NCBI GenBank assembly: GCA_000720845.1
Contig: JODU01000007.1
Location: forward strand, 200,803 to 264,802
Reading direction: 5' to 3'
DNA length: 64,000 bases
Source of the DNA: Kitasatospora aureofaciens
Lineage (GTDB): Bacteria > Actinomycetota > Actinomycetes > Streptomycetales > Streptomycetaceae
How positions within the stretch are numbered: position 1 is the first letter of the stretch; each line of letters opens with the position of its first letter. Below, one piece after another: positions 57,983-64,000 of the stretch. Under the pieces are notes generated by a model. It was given only the letters and a program-made list of their open reading frames with translations, was not told the DNA's origin and ran no database searches. The position numbers and the translations under genes are program-made.

Positions 57983-59176
57983 GTGCTTTCCCCACGCAAG
58001 CTGACGGCGTCCCTGGCCGTCGCGGCGTCGATCGGCGCCCTCGCCGTCGTCGTCGGGCCGGCCGAACCGGCATCGGCGGTACCGGACACCATCCCGCTCA
58101 CCCTGAAGAACGAATCGGGCAACGCCGAGCAGGTCTACGTCTACGTGATCGGCACCGAACTCGCTTCCGGGAAGCAGGGGTACGCCGACGAGAGCGGCGC
58201 CTTCCACGCCTGGCCGGCCGGCGGCGCCCCGCCGGTCCCCGCCCCCGACGCCTCGTTCGAGGGCCCCGCAAACGGCGGGTCAAAGACCGTTCAGCTTCCG
58301 AAGTTCTCGGGCCGGGTCTACTTCTCGTACGGCAAGAAGCTCGATTTCCGGCTCGCCGAGGGCGGCCTGGTCCAGCCCGCCGTCCAGAACGCCGACGACC
58401 CCAACCACGACACGCTGTTCAACTGGACCGAGTACACGCTCAACGACTCCGGGCTGTGGATCAACTCCACCCAGGTGGACATGTTCTCTGCTCCGTACTC
58501 CGTCGGCCTGACGGCGGGTGACGGCTCCACGAAGCAGACCGGTTCGCTGAAGCCCGGCGGGTACCGGGCGGTCGCCGACGGCCTCACCCGGCAGGGCGGC
58601 GGCTGGGAGGGTCTGGTCCAGACGCGGGGCGACGGCTCACCGCTGCGCGTCCTGGCCCCCGGGCACGGCATCGGCTCCGGCGACATACCCGCCGACGTGA
58701 TGGACGACTACATCAACCGCGTCTGGAGCAAGTACGCCACCGAGACGCTGACGGTGACGCCGTTCAAGGAGCAGCCGGACACCAAGTTCCACGGCAGGGT
58801 CAACGGCGACAGGATGGACTTCACCGACGGCAGCGGCGCGGTGGTGACCTCCTTCGAGAAGCCGGACTCCGACTCGGTCTTCGGCTGCTACAACAAGCTC
58901 GACGCCCCCAACGACCAGGTGCGCGGCCCCATCTCGCGGACCCTGTGCGCCGCGTACAACCGCTCCACGCTGCTCACCAACGCCGAGCAGCCCGACGCCG
59001 ACGCCTCCGGCTTCTACCAGGACGACGTCACCAACCACTACGCCCGCCTCGTCCACGAGCAGATGCGGGACGGCCAGGCGTACGCGTTCGCCTTCGACGA
59101 CGTCGGCAACCACGAGTCGCTGGTGCACGACGGCGATCCCAAGGACGCGGCGATCACGCTGGAGTCCTTCGACTGA
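57983..59176 (+). CDS. Secreted glycoside hydrolase family 64 beta-1,3-glucanase
   Basis: 397 residues. Signal peptide LTASLAVAASIGALAVVVGP, cleavage near ASA-VPDT. The GH64 thaumatin-like domain follows: DTIPLTLKNESGNAEQVYVY, VYFSYGKKLDFRLAEGGLVQ, NWTEYTLNDSGLWINSTQVD and FSAPYSVGL, where the catalytic Glu/Asp of laminaripentaose-producing enzymes lie. It would cleave fungal or algal beta-1,3-glucan. The GTG was chosen because AAGGAGG is just upstream. GH16 follows in the same direction. Confidence 0.93.
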   Translation: MLSPRKLTASLAVAASIGALAVVVGPAEPASAVPDTIPLTLKNESGNAEQVYVYVIGTELASGKQGYADESGAFHAWPAGGAPPVPAPDASFEGPANGGSKTVQLPKFSGRVYFSYGKKLDFRLAEGGLVQPAVQNADDPNHDTLFNWTEYTLNDSGLWINSTQVDMFSAPYSVGLTAGDGSTKQTGSLKPGGYRAVADGLTRQGGGWEGLVQTRGDGSPLRVLAPGHGIGSGDIPADVMDDYINRVWSKYATETLTVTPFKEQPDTKFHGRVNGDRMDFTDGSGAVVTSFEKPDSDSVFGCYNKLDAPNDQVRGPISRTLCAAYNRSTLLTNAEQPDADASGFYQDDVTNHYARLVHEQMRDGQAYAFAFDDVGNHESLVHDGDPKDAAITLESFD

Positions 59177-59233
59177 CCGGGCCGGCCCCACCCGCGCCCG
59201 AACCGACGCACCACCTTCCCCCCACCACCCGTG

Positions 59234-59262
59234 CCCGCTCCCCGCTCGTGGGAGCGGGCCCA
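59234..59262 (+). promoter_or_regulatory. Hairpin and CebR-like box between GH64 and GH16
   Basis: CCCGCTCCC (59234-59242) and GGGAGCGGG (59250-59258) form 9-bp arms with a 7-nt loop. Overlapping it, TGGGAGCGGGCCCA (59249-59262) matches the Streptomyces CebR operator TGGGAGCGCTCCCA at 12 of 14 positions. It lies just before the GH16 ribosome site. Either a repressor site, or an RNA structure separating the two messages. Confidence 0.45.
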
Positions 59263-59276
59263 CGAAAGGGAGAGAC

Positions 59277-60134
59277 ATGGCCTCCCCACGACTGCTCCGC
59301 AGTTGCCTCCTCGCCACCCTGTCCGCCACTCTCGTCGCGGCCGCCGCGGTGACCCCCGCCCAGGCGAAGCACCGGCCGGCGTCCGCCGCGGCGGTGACGT
59401 TCTCCGACACCTTCGACGGACCCGCCGGATCCGGCGTCGACGCCGCCAAGTGGCAGCTCGAGACCGGTGACAACGTCAGCAACCATGAGCGGCAGTACTA
59501 CACGCCCGGCACCGACAACGCGAAGCTCGACGGCCAGGGCAACCTGGTGATCGAGGCCCGCCGCGAGAACCCGGGCAACTACCAGTGCTGGTACGGCACG
59601 TGCGAGTACACCTCCGCGCGCCTGAACACCTCCGGCAGGTTCACCGCGACCTACGGCCACGTCGAGGCCCGGATGAAGATCCCGCGCGGGCAGGGCATCT
59701 GGCCCGCGTTCTGGATGCTCGGCCAGGACATCGGCGAGGTCGGCTGGCCCAACTCGGGCGAGATCGACGTCATGGAGAACGTCGGCTTCGAGCCGTCCAC
59801 CGTGCACGGCACCCTCCACGGCCCCGGCTACTCCGGCTCGGGCGGCATCGGCGCGGCCTACACACTGCCGAACGGCGAGGCGTTCGCGGACGCCTTCCAC
59901 ACCTTCGCCGTGGACTGGGCGCCGGACAAGATCACCTGGTCGGTCGACGGCACCGTCTACCAGACCCGCACGCCGGCCGACCTGGGCGGCAAGGAGTGGG
60001 TCTTCGACAAGCCGTTCTTCCTCATCCTGAACCTCGCGGTCGGCGGCTACTGGCCGGGCGACCCCGACGGCTCGACCACCTTCCCGCAGCAACTGGTGGT
60101 CGACGAGGTGAAGGTGACCACGAGCGACGGCTGA
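59277..60134 (+). CDS. Secreted glycoside hydrolase family 16 beta-glucanase
   Basis: 285 residues. Signal peptide LLRSCLLATLSATLVAAAAV, cleavage near AQA-KHRP. The GH16 jelly roll carries the catalytic signature SGEIDVMENVG (ExDxxE) near residue 165, preceded by RMKIPRGQGIWPAFWMLGQD and followed by HTFAVDWAPDKITWSVDG. Sequence type fits laminarinase-like endo-beta-1,3-glucanase. AAAGGGAGAG precedes the ATG. Paired with GH64, it would complete beta-1,3-glucan breakdown. Confidence 0.94.
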   Translation: MASPRLLRSCLLATLSATLVAAAAVTPAQAKHRPASAAAVTFSDTFDGPAGSGVDAAKWQLETGDNVSNHERQYYTPGTDNAKLDGQGNLVIEARRENPGNYQCWYGTCEYTSARLNTSGRFTATYGHVEARMKIPRGQGIWPAFWMLGQDIGEVGWPNSGEIDVMENVGFEPSTVHGTLHGPGYSGSGGIGAAYTLPNGEAFADAFHTFAVDWAPDKITWSVDGTVYQTRTPADLGGKEWVFDKPFFLILNLAVGGYWPGDPDGSTTFPQQLVVDEVKVTTSDG

Positions 60135-60166
60135 CGGCCCCGGGCCCCGCGCCGCATCCGGAGCCC

Positions 60167-60205
60167 GAAGCGGGCCGCCGCCTTCCCGAGGTGGCGGCCC
60201 GCTTC
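60167..60205 (+). terminator. Strong terminator-type hairpin after the GH16 gene
   Basis: GAAGCGGGCCGCC (60167-60179) and GGCGGCCCGCTTC (60193-60205) are exact complements, giving 13 pairs with a 13-nt loop that can extend by two more pairs. It begins 33 nt after the GH16 stop codon. The U-run is absent, as is usual in Streptomyces. Confidence 0.75.
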
Positions 60206-60246
60206 CCCGTTCGGCCGCGAGCCGGGTCCTGGAGCCGCGCTCCGGC

Positions 60247-60393
60247 TCAGGGGGATGTCGTCCGGGCGACGTCCCCGGCCGCGGCGTCCTCGTCCGGGGC
60301 CGCCGGGGGCGGGAAGATCAGGTCTTCGAGCGCGTCCGCGGCGAAGAGGAAGGCCATCATCACGACTGGTAGGAGCAGCGCGAGCAGAATCAC
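60247..60393 (-). CDS. Small membrane protein, 48 residues
   Basis: The protein reads MILLALLLPVVMMAFLFAAD followed by ALEDLIFPPPAAPDEDAAAG and a short tail. One transmembrane helix occupies almost the whole N-terminus, and the acidic Pro-rich tail would lie outside or inside the membrane. The GTG start is supported by GGGAGG four nt upstream, the best ribosome site in this stretch. The longer frame upstream lacks one. Small proteins of this shape are frequent in Streptomyces and have no known role. Confidence 0.65.
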   Translation of the reverse strand: MILLALLLPVVMMAFLFAADALEDLIFPPPAAPDEDAAAGDVARTTSP

Positions 60394-60532
60394 AGGACCT
60401 CCCGACGGGTCGGTCTGTGGGCTTCGTGGCCCGGCTTCAAGGATGCGCCCGAATGGCGGAACCCGCACGGCGGGAGCGGGCTCTACCCCTTTGCCGAGGC
60501 TCGAAACACGCCGGGGGCCGCCGCCTCCCGGT

Positions 60533-61084
60533 TCAGGACTCGCGTCCGCCGAACTGCCAGGGGTGCACCTCGATCTCGGTGTAACGGTCCGCGCTCAGCA
60601 GGGCCCGCGCCGTGTCCGGGTCCGGTGCCCGCACCAGCGCCGCCGTACCCAGCCAGCTGTCGCCGTCGTCGGACAGCAGGGGACCGTACGCGATCAGGTC
60701 GTCCCCTCCGGCCGGTACGTCCAGGTCGGCCGCCTCACCGGCGCCCAGGCCGAGCACCAGGAACCTGTCGTCCCCGGTCCGGCCACCGGGGAAGTCCCAC
60801 ATGGTGCGCCCCAGCGTGTTGCGCCACCGGCGCAGCAGCACGTCGCGGTAGACGCCGGCCTGGTAGCCGGGCTCGTCGAAGGCGAACGCCCGGGCGGCGG
60901 CGGGACCGGGCAGGTCGAGCACGTGCACGCTGCCCGTGGGCACCTCGCGGTCCCCGGTGAGGGTCGGGCCGCGCGCGATCATCTCCGCGGCGTACCCGTC
61001 CATGTAGGACCAGTGCGCTTCGACCAGTTCCTCCCGCAGGGCCAGGGAACCGGTGCGGTCGCGGTGGTAGCAGAAGAATTCCAT
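60533..61084 (-). CDS. YciI-like domain protein (two-repeat)
   Basis: 183 residues built of two ferredoxin-like YciI/dimeric alpha-beta-barrel units: MEFFCYHRDRTGSLALREEL, VEAHWSYMDGYAAEMIARGP and TLTGDREVPTGSVHVLDLPG, then DRFLVLGLGAG, LLSDDGDSWLGTAALVRAPD and ALLSADRYTEIEVHPWQFGG. The usual catalytic-type His/Asp pair (HWxYxD) is present in the first unit. The function of YciI proteins is largely unknown; some are muconolactone-isomerase-like. Convergent with the GH16/terminator side and divergent from the STAS gene. Confidence 0.8.
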   Translation of the reverse strand: MEFFCYHRDRTGSLALREELVEAHWSYMDGYAAEMIARGPTLTGDREVPTGSVHVLDLPGPAAARAFAFDEPGYQAGVYRDVLLRRWRNTLGRTMWDFPGGRTGDDRFLVLGLGAGEAADLDVPAGGDDLIAYGPLLSDDGDSWLGTAALVRAPDPDTARALLSADRYTEIEVHPWQFGGRES

Positions 61085-61198
61085 GCGCTCAGTGTGAGCC
61101 ACGGGTGCTACCTCTCGTGATCCTTTGGCCAGTCGTTCACGCATATGCAGAACGAATGTGCGGAACCACCTCTGCCCAGGGCATGCCGTTGAGTACGT

Positions 61199-61543
61199 AT
61201 GGAACCTCCCATCGAGATCAACCACAGTGACGTCGGGGACTGGACCGTCGTGGAGATCCGCGGCGAGGTGGACGTGTACACCGTGCCGACGATCAAGCAG
61301 TACATGATCGAGCGGCTCGCGGACGGTCACCGCCGGTTCGTCGTCGACCTGCGCGCGGTGGCGTTCATCGACTCCATGGGCCTGGGCGTGCTGGTCGGCG
61401 CCCTCAAACGGGTCCAGTCGGTGCGCGGCGAACTGAAACTGGTCATCACGGACGCCAATACCAAGCAGCTCTTCGCCCTGACCGGCCTGCGACACGTCTT
61501 CCCCATCTACGACTCCGTCTACCAGGCGCGACGAACCTCCTAG
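61199..61543 (+). CDS. STAS-domain anti-sigma factor antagonist (BldG-like)
   Basis: 114 residues, one STAS domain: WTVVEIRGEVDVYTVPTIKQ, FVVDLRAVAFIDSMGLGVLV and LFALTGLRHVFPIYDSVYQA. The phosphorylatable Ser is S59 in FIDSMGLG, as in BldG and RsbV. Unphosphorylated antagonists bind a kinase/anti-sigma factor and free a sigma factor. It is close to BldG in length but is a stand-alone gene; no anti-sigma kinase or sigma gene is next to it. No clear ribosome site precedes the ATG. Confidence 0.92.
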   Translation: MEPPIEINHSDVGDWTVVEIRGEVDVYTVPTIKQYMIERLADGHRRFVVDLRAVAFIDSMGLGVLVGALKRVQSVRGELKLVITDANTKQLFALTGLRHVFPIYDSVYQARRTS

Positions 61544-61567
61544 CCACGAGCGCACGGCGAGGCGCCC

Positions 61568-61613
61568 TTGACGGGGTGCTCGCCCGCCCCCATATTCACC
61601 AACACCCCGTCAA
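61568..61613 (+). promoter_or_regulatory. Promoter of the GH89 gene framed by an 11-bp inverted repeat
   Basis: TTGACG (61568-61573) and CATATT (61591-61596) are 17 nt apart. TTGACGGGGTG (61568-61578) and CACCCCGTCAA (61603-61613) are exact complements 24 nt apart, so one arm covers the -35 box and the other starts at the predicted transcription start. Confidence 0.6.
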
Positions 61614-61632
61614 CAACTCCCCAGAGGTGACC

Positions 61633-63882
61633 GTGAGAAGCCTCAGACCCTGGGCTGCCCTCTGCGCAGCCGTCGCCCTCGCCCTTCTCACCACCACGCT
61701 CACCCCCTCCTCCTCCCCCGCGGCGGCGTCCCCGCCGGGCGGAGGGGCCTTCGCCACGTACTCCGCCAGGGCGGCGCTCGCCCGGCTGCTGCCGCGGCAC
61801 GTCTCGCAGTTCACCCTGATTCCGGCGAGCCGCCCCGCCTCCGGAGACTGGTTCAGCGTCTCCGGCCGCGCCGGCCACGTCCGGGTGCGGGGCACCAGTC
61901 CCGCGGTGATCCTCAGCGGCGTCAACTGGTACCTCAAGTACACGGCCAAGGTGGACATCGGCTGGCCCGGGCGCAGCACGGCCAAGCTGCCGCGCACCCT
62001 GCCCGCTCCCGACGGTACCGTCCGCCGGCAGGCCTCGGTGCCGCACCGCTTCGCGCTGAACGACACGGACGACGGCTACTCCGGCGCCTACCGCGACTGG
62101 GCCTCCTACGAGAAGCAGATCGACCTCCTCGCCCTGCACGGGGCGAACGAGGTCTTCGTCCAGACGGGTGCCGACGCCGTCTACTACGAGACGCTCCAGG
62201 AGTTCGGGTATTCGAAGCAGGAGCTGAGGTCCTGGATCCCGGGTCCGGCGCACCAGCCGTGGTGGCTGATGCAGAACATGTCCGGCTTCGCCGGTCCCGT
62301 CTCCGAGCGGCTGATCGAGGACCGCGCCGCACTCGGCCGCAGGATCGCGCACCGGTTGCGCGAGCTGGGCATGACCCCCGTACTGCCCGGCTACTACGGC
62401 ACCGTGCCGCCGGGCTTCACCGACCGCAACCCCGGCGGCACGGTCGTCCCGCAGGGCCAGTGGGTCGGCTTCCAGCGGCCCGACTGGCTGGACCCGCGCA
62501 CCGATGTGTTCCCCAGGGTCGCCGCCGCGTTCTACCGCCATCAGCGTGAGCTGTTCGGCGACTCCACGATGTACAAGATGGATCTGCTGCACGAGGGCGG
62601 CCGGCCAGGCGACGTCCCCATCGGCGAGGCCGCCCAGGCCGTGATGAAGGCGTTGCAGACCGCGCGTCCCGGTGCCGTCTGGACGCTGCTCGGCTGGCAG
62701 AACAACCCGTCGACACAGATCATCGACGCCGTCGACAAGGGCAGACTGCTCGTCGTCGACGGGCTCTCCGACCGCTACGACGGCCTCGACCGCGAGACCA
62801 CCTGGCACGGTGCGCCGTACGCCTTCGGCACCATCCCCAACTTCGGCGGTCACACCACCGCCGGCGCCAACACCGCCGTGTGGGCCGAGCGTTTCGACCG
62901 GTGGCGCACCGAACCCGGCAGCGCGCTGGCCGGCATCGCGTACCTGCCGGAAGGCACGGGCGGCAATCCGGTCGCCTACGAACTGTTCACCGAACTGGCC
63001 TGGCGCACCGGCCCGGTGGACCACGCGGCCTGGTTCGCCGCGTACGCCGAACGCCGCTACGGCCGACCCGATCCGCACGCGGCCCGGGCCTGGGAGCTGC
63101 TGCGCACGGGCCCGTACAGCATGCCGTCCGGCACCTGGAGCGAGGCGCAGGACAGTCTCTTCACCGCCCGGCCGCGGCTGACGGCCACCTCGGCGGCCAG
63201 CTGGAGCCCCGGCGCCATGCGCTACGACCCCGGCACGGTGCGCGAGGCGCTGGCCGAGCTGCTGAAGGTCGCACCGGCCCTGCGGACGACCGACGCCTAC
63301 CGCTTCGACCTGGTCGACGTCGCCCGCCAGGCGCTGGCCAACCGCAGCCGCACGCTGCTCCCCAGGATCAAGGCCGCATACGACGCCGGTGACCTGTCCG
63401 GTTTCCGTGCGGGGGCGGCCGAGTGGAGGGACGACATGGCCCTGCTGGACCGACTGCTCGCCACCGACACCCGCTTCCTGCTCGGCCCGTGGCTGGCGCA
63501 GGCCAGGTCCTGGGGCCGCACCGAGGCGGAGCGCGACGCCGCCGAGTTCGACGCCCGTTCGATCCTCACCACCTGGGGCCACCGCTCCGGCAGCGACTCG
63601 GGCGGCCTGCGGGACTACGCCAACCGGGAGTGGTCCGGGCTGGTCGCCGACTTCTACGCGATGCGCTGGACGACGTACCTCGACTCCCTCGACACCGCGC
63701 TGGTCACCGGGCAGCCACCGGCCGCCATCGACTGGTTCGCGCTCGAGAACGCCTGGAACCAGCGGCACGACCGCTATCCCGTCGACCCCTCGGGCGACCC
63801 CGTGGCGACGGCCGCCGAGGTGCTCGACGCCCTGCCCGCACCGGTACCGCCGGTGCCGGCCGCGTCCGGGGCTGCGCGGTGA
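61633..63882 (+). CDS. Secreted alpha-N-acetylglucosaminidase (GH89, NAGLU type)
   Basis: 749 residues. Signal peptide WAALCAAVALALLTTTLTPS. The NAGLU N-terminal domain begins around residue 40 (ARAALARLLPRHVSQFTLIP). The barrel is plain: YRDWASYEKQIDLLALHGAN, PAHQPWWLMQNMSGFAGPVS, GMTPVLPGYYGTVPPGFTDR and YKMDLLHEGGRPGDVP (catalytic Glu region). A helical C-terminal domain ends the protein. GH89 removes terminal alpha-1,4-GlcNAc from glycans such as heparan-type or mucin sugars. GAGGTGA precedes the GTG; the stop overlaps the next start (GTGA). Confidence 0.92.
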   Translation: MRSLRPWAALCAAVALALLTTTLTPSSSPAAASPPGGGAFATYSARAALARLLPRHVSQFTLIPASRPASGDWFSVSGRAGHVRVRGTSPAVILSGVNWYLKYTAKVDIGWPGRSTAKLPRTLPAPDGTVRRQASVPHRFALNDTDDGYSGAYRDWASYEKQIDLLALHGANEVFVQTGADAVYYETLQEFGYSKQELRSWIPGPAHQPWWLMQNMSGFAGPVSERLIEDRAALGRRIAHRLRELGMTPVLPGYYGTVPPGFTDRNPGGTVVPQGQWVGFQRPDWLDPRTDVFPRVAAAFYRHQRELFGDSTMYKMDLLHEGGRPGDVPIGEAAQAVMKALQTARPGAVWTLLGWQNNPSTQIIDAVDKGRLLVVDGLSDRYDGLDRETTWHGAPYAFGTIPNFGGHTTAGANTAVWAERFDRWRTEPGSALAGIAYLPEGTGGNPVAYELFTELAWRTGPVDHAAWFAAYAERRYGRPDPHAARAWELLRTGPYSMPSGTWSEAQDSLFTARPRLTATSAASWSPGAMRYDPGTVREALAELLKVAPALRTTDAYRFDLVDVARQALANRSRTLLPRIKAAYDAGDLSGFRAGAAEWRDDMALLDRLLATDTRFLLGPWLAQARSWGRTEAERDAAEFDARSILTTWGHRSGSDSGGLRDYANREWSGLVADFYAMRWTTYLDSLDTALVTGQPPAAIDWFALENAWNQRHDRYPVDPSGDPVATAAEVLDALPAPVPPVPAASGAAR

Positions 63883-64000
63883 GGCGCGCGAGCGGCAGGG
63901 CTGCCGGTGTGGTCGTGGCCGTGCTGGGTGGTCTGGCACTGGCGGCGACGTCGACGACCGCGCAGGCCGCGACCGGACCCGACGTCATCGCCCACCGCGG
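63879..64000 (+). CDS. Start of a secreted glycerophosphodiester phosphodiesterase (cut by window end)
   Basis: Only the first 40 codons are inside the window. The GTG overlaps the stop of the GH89 gene by four nt. The signal peptide is GVVVAVLGGLALAATSTTAQ, then AATGPDVIAHRG at the window edge. VIAHRG is the start of the GDPD catalytic barrel (His in the substrate site). The enzyme would hydrolyse glycerophosphodiesters outside the cell. It is probably co-transcribed with GH89. Confidence 0.75.
   Translation, partial: MRRASGRAAGVVVAVLGGLALAATSTTAQAATGPDVIAHR

Noticed and set aside
59234..59262. Simple intrinsic terminator between GH64 and GH16
   Set aside because: The hairpin has no U-run, and the same bases form a CebR-like operator, so I do not call it a terminator.
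61540..63939. 799-codon minus-strand frame opposite the GH89 gene
   Set aside because: Shadow frame with Gly/Val/Arg-rich sequence; GH89 motifs on the plus strand are clear.

Overview
The window is very GC-rich (by eye roughly 70-75%). It has GTG starts, strong AGGAGG-type ribosome sites, many translationally coupled gene pairs and many leaderless-type promoters. Protein families such as SAV2177-type methyltransferase, XRE/DUF5753 regulator, WYL regulator, BldG-like STAS protein and secreted glycoside hydrolases point to a Streptomyces chromosome, probably in an arm or accessory-rich region. There are no rRNA or tRNA genes, CRISPR arrays, insertion sequences or phage genes that I can recognise. 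Almost every gene looks intact. The exceptions are a decayed aldo/keto reductase tail (about 22.0-22.26 kb), a possible LysR tail (about 29.8 kb) and the two genes cut by the window ends.

Layout. 0-13.3 kb is a mixed set of single genes: YceI, a ComB-like phosphatase, an acyltransferase/SGNH membrane protein, a WYL regulator divergent from a hydrolase, a reductase, a VOC protein, a serine hydrolase, a solute-binding protein without a signal peptide, an M1 peptidase, a secreted nuclease-like EEP protein and a LysR regulator. 13.3-15.5 kb is a divergent TetR/amidase pair with a clear operator. 15.6-17.0 kb holds an alanyl-tRNA-synthetase-like protein, consisting of the catalytic core only, behind a leaderless 22-codon leader ORF and a strong hairpin. 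17.0-22.0 kb is an amino-sugar / peptidoglycan-recycling cluster: a MurR/RpiR regulator divergent from a BadF-type kinase, a sodium:solute symporter and AnmK. 22.3-23.8 kb is a rifampicin monooxygenase (rox) with an upstream palindrome resembling the rifamycin-associated element.

23.9-29.7 kb is a four-carbon acid-sugar locus: DeoR regulator, GntP permease and a SAF-domain dehydrogenase on one strand, with OtnK kinase and OtnC decarboxylase on the other. 30.3-33.9 kb has a catalase, a cupin, and an Rrf2 regulator coupled to a DsbA-like protein. 33.9-43.4 kb is an organosulfur-assimilation operon: a cysteine-containing leader peptide, a five-gene peptide-type ABC transporter, two flavin monooxygenases, an alpha/beta hydrolase and an SsuE-like flavin reductase. 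43.5-49.0 kb has a nucleotidyltransferase, an SDR epimerase, a PAP2 phosphatase, and an Old Yellow Enzyme divergent from MerR and followed by a TetR regulator.

49.1-60.1 kb is largely polysaccharide breakdown: GH9, GH43, GH64 and GH16. It is interrupted by a MoxR/VWA chaperone pair and a methyltransferase/XRE pair. 60.2-64.0 kb has a 48-residue membrane protein, a YciI protein, a STAS anti-sigma antagonist, a GH89 alpha-N-acetylglucosaminidase and the start of a secreted glycerophosphodiester phosphodiesterase.

The signals most worth following are the leader ORF plus truncated AlaRS, the unusual dehydrogenase in the tetronate locus, the sulfur operon with its leaderless leader peptide and its hydrolase with Asp in the nucleophile position, and a series of precise promoter palindromes whose regulators can be guessed from adjacent genes. 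All functions are inferred from reading the proteins. No database search was run.
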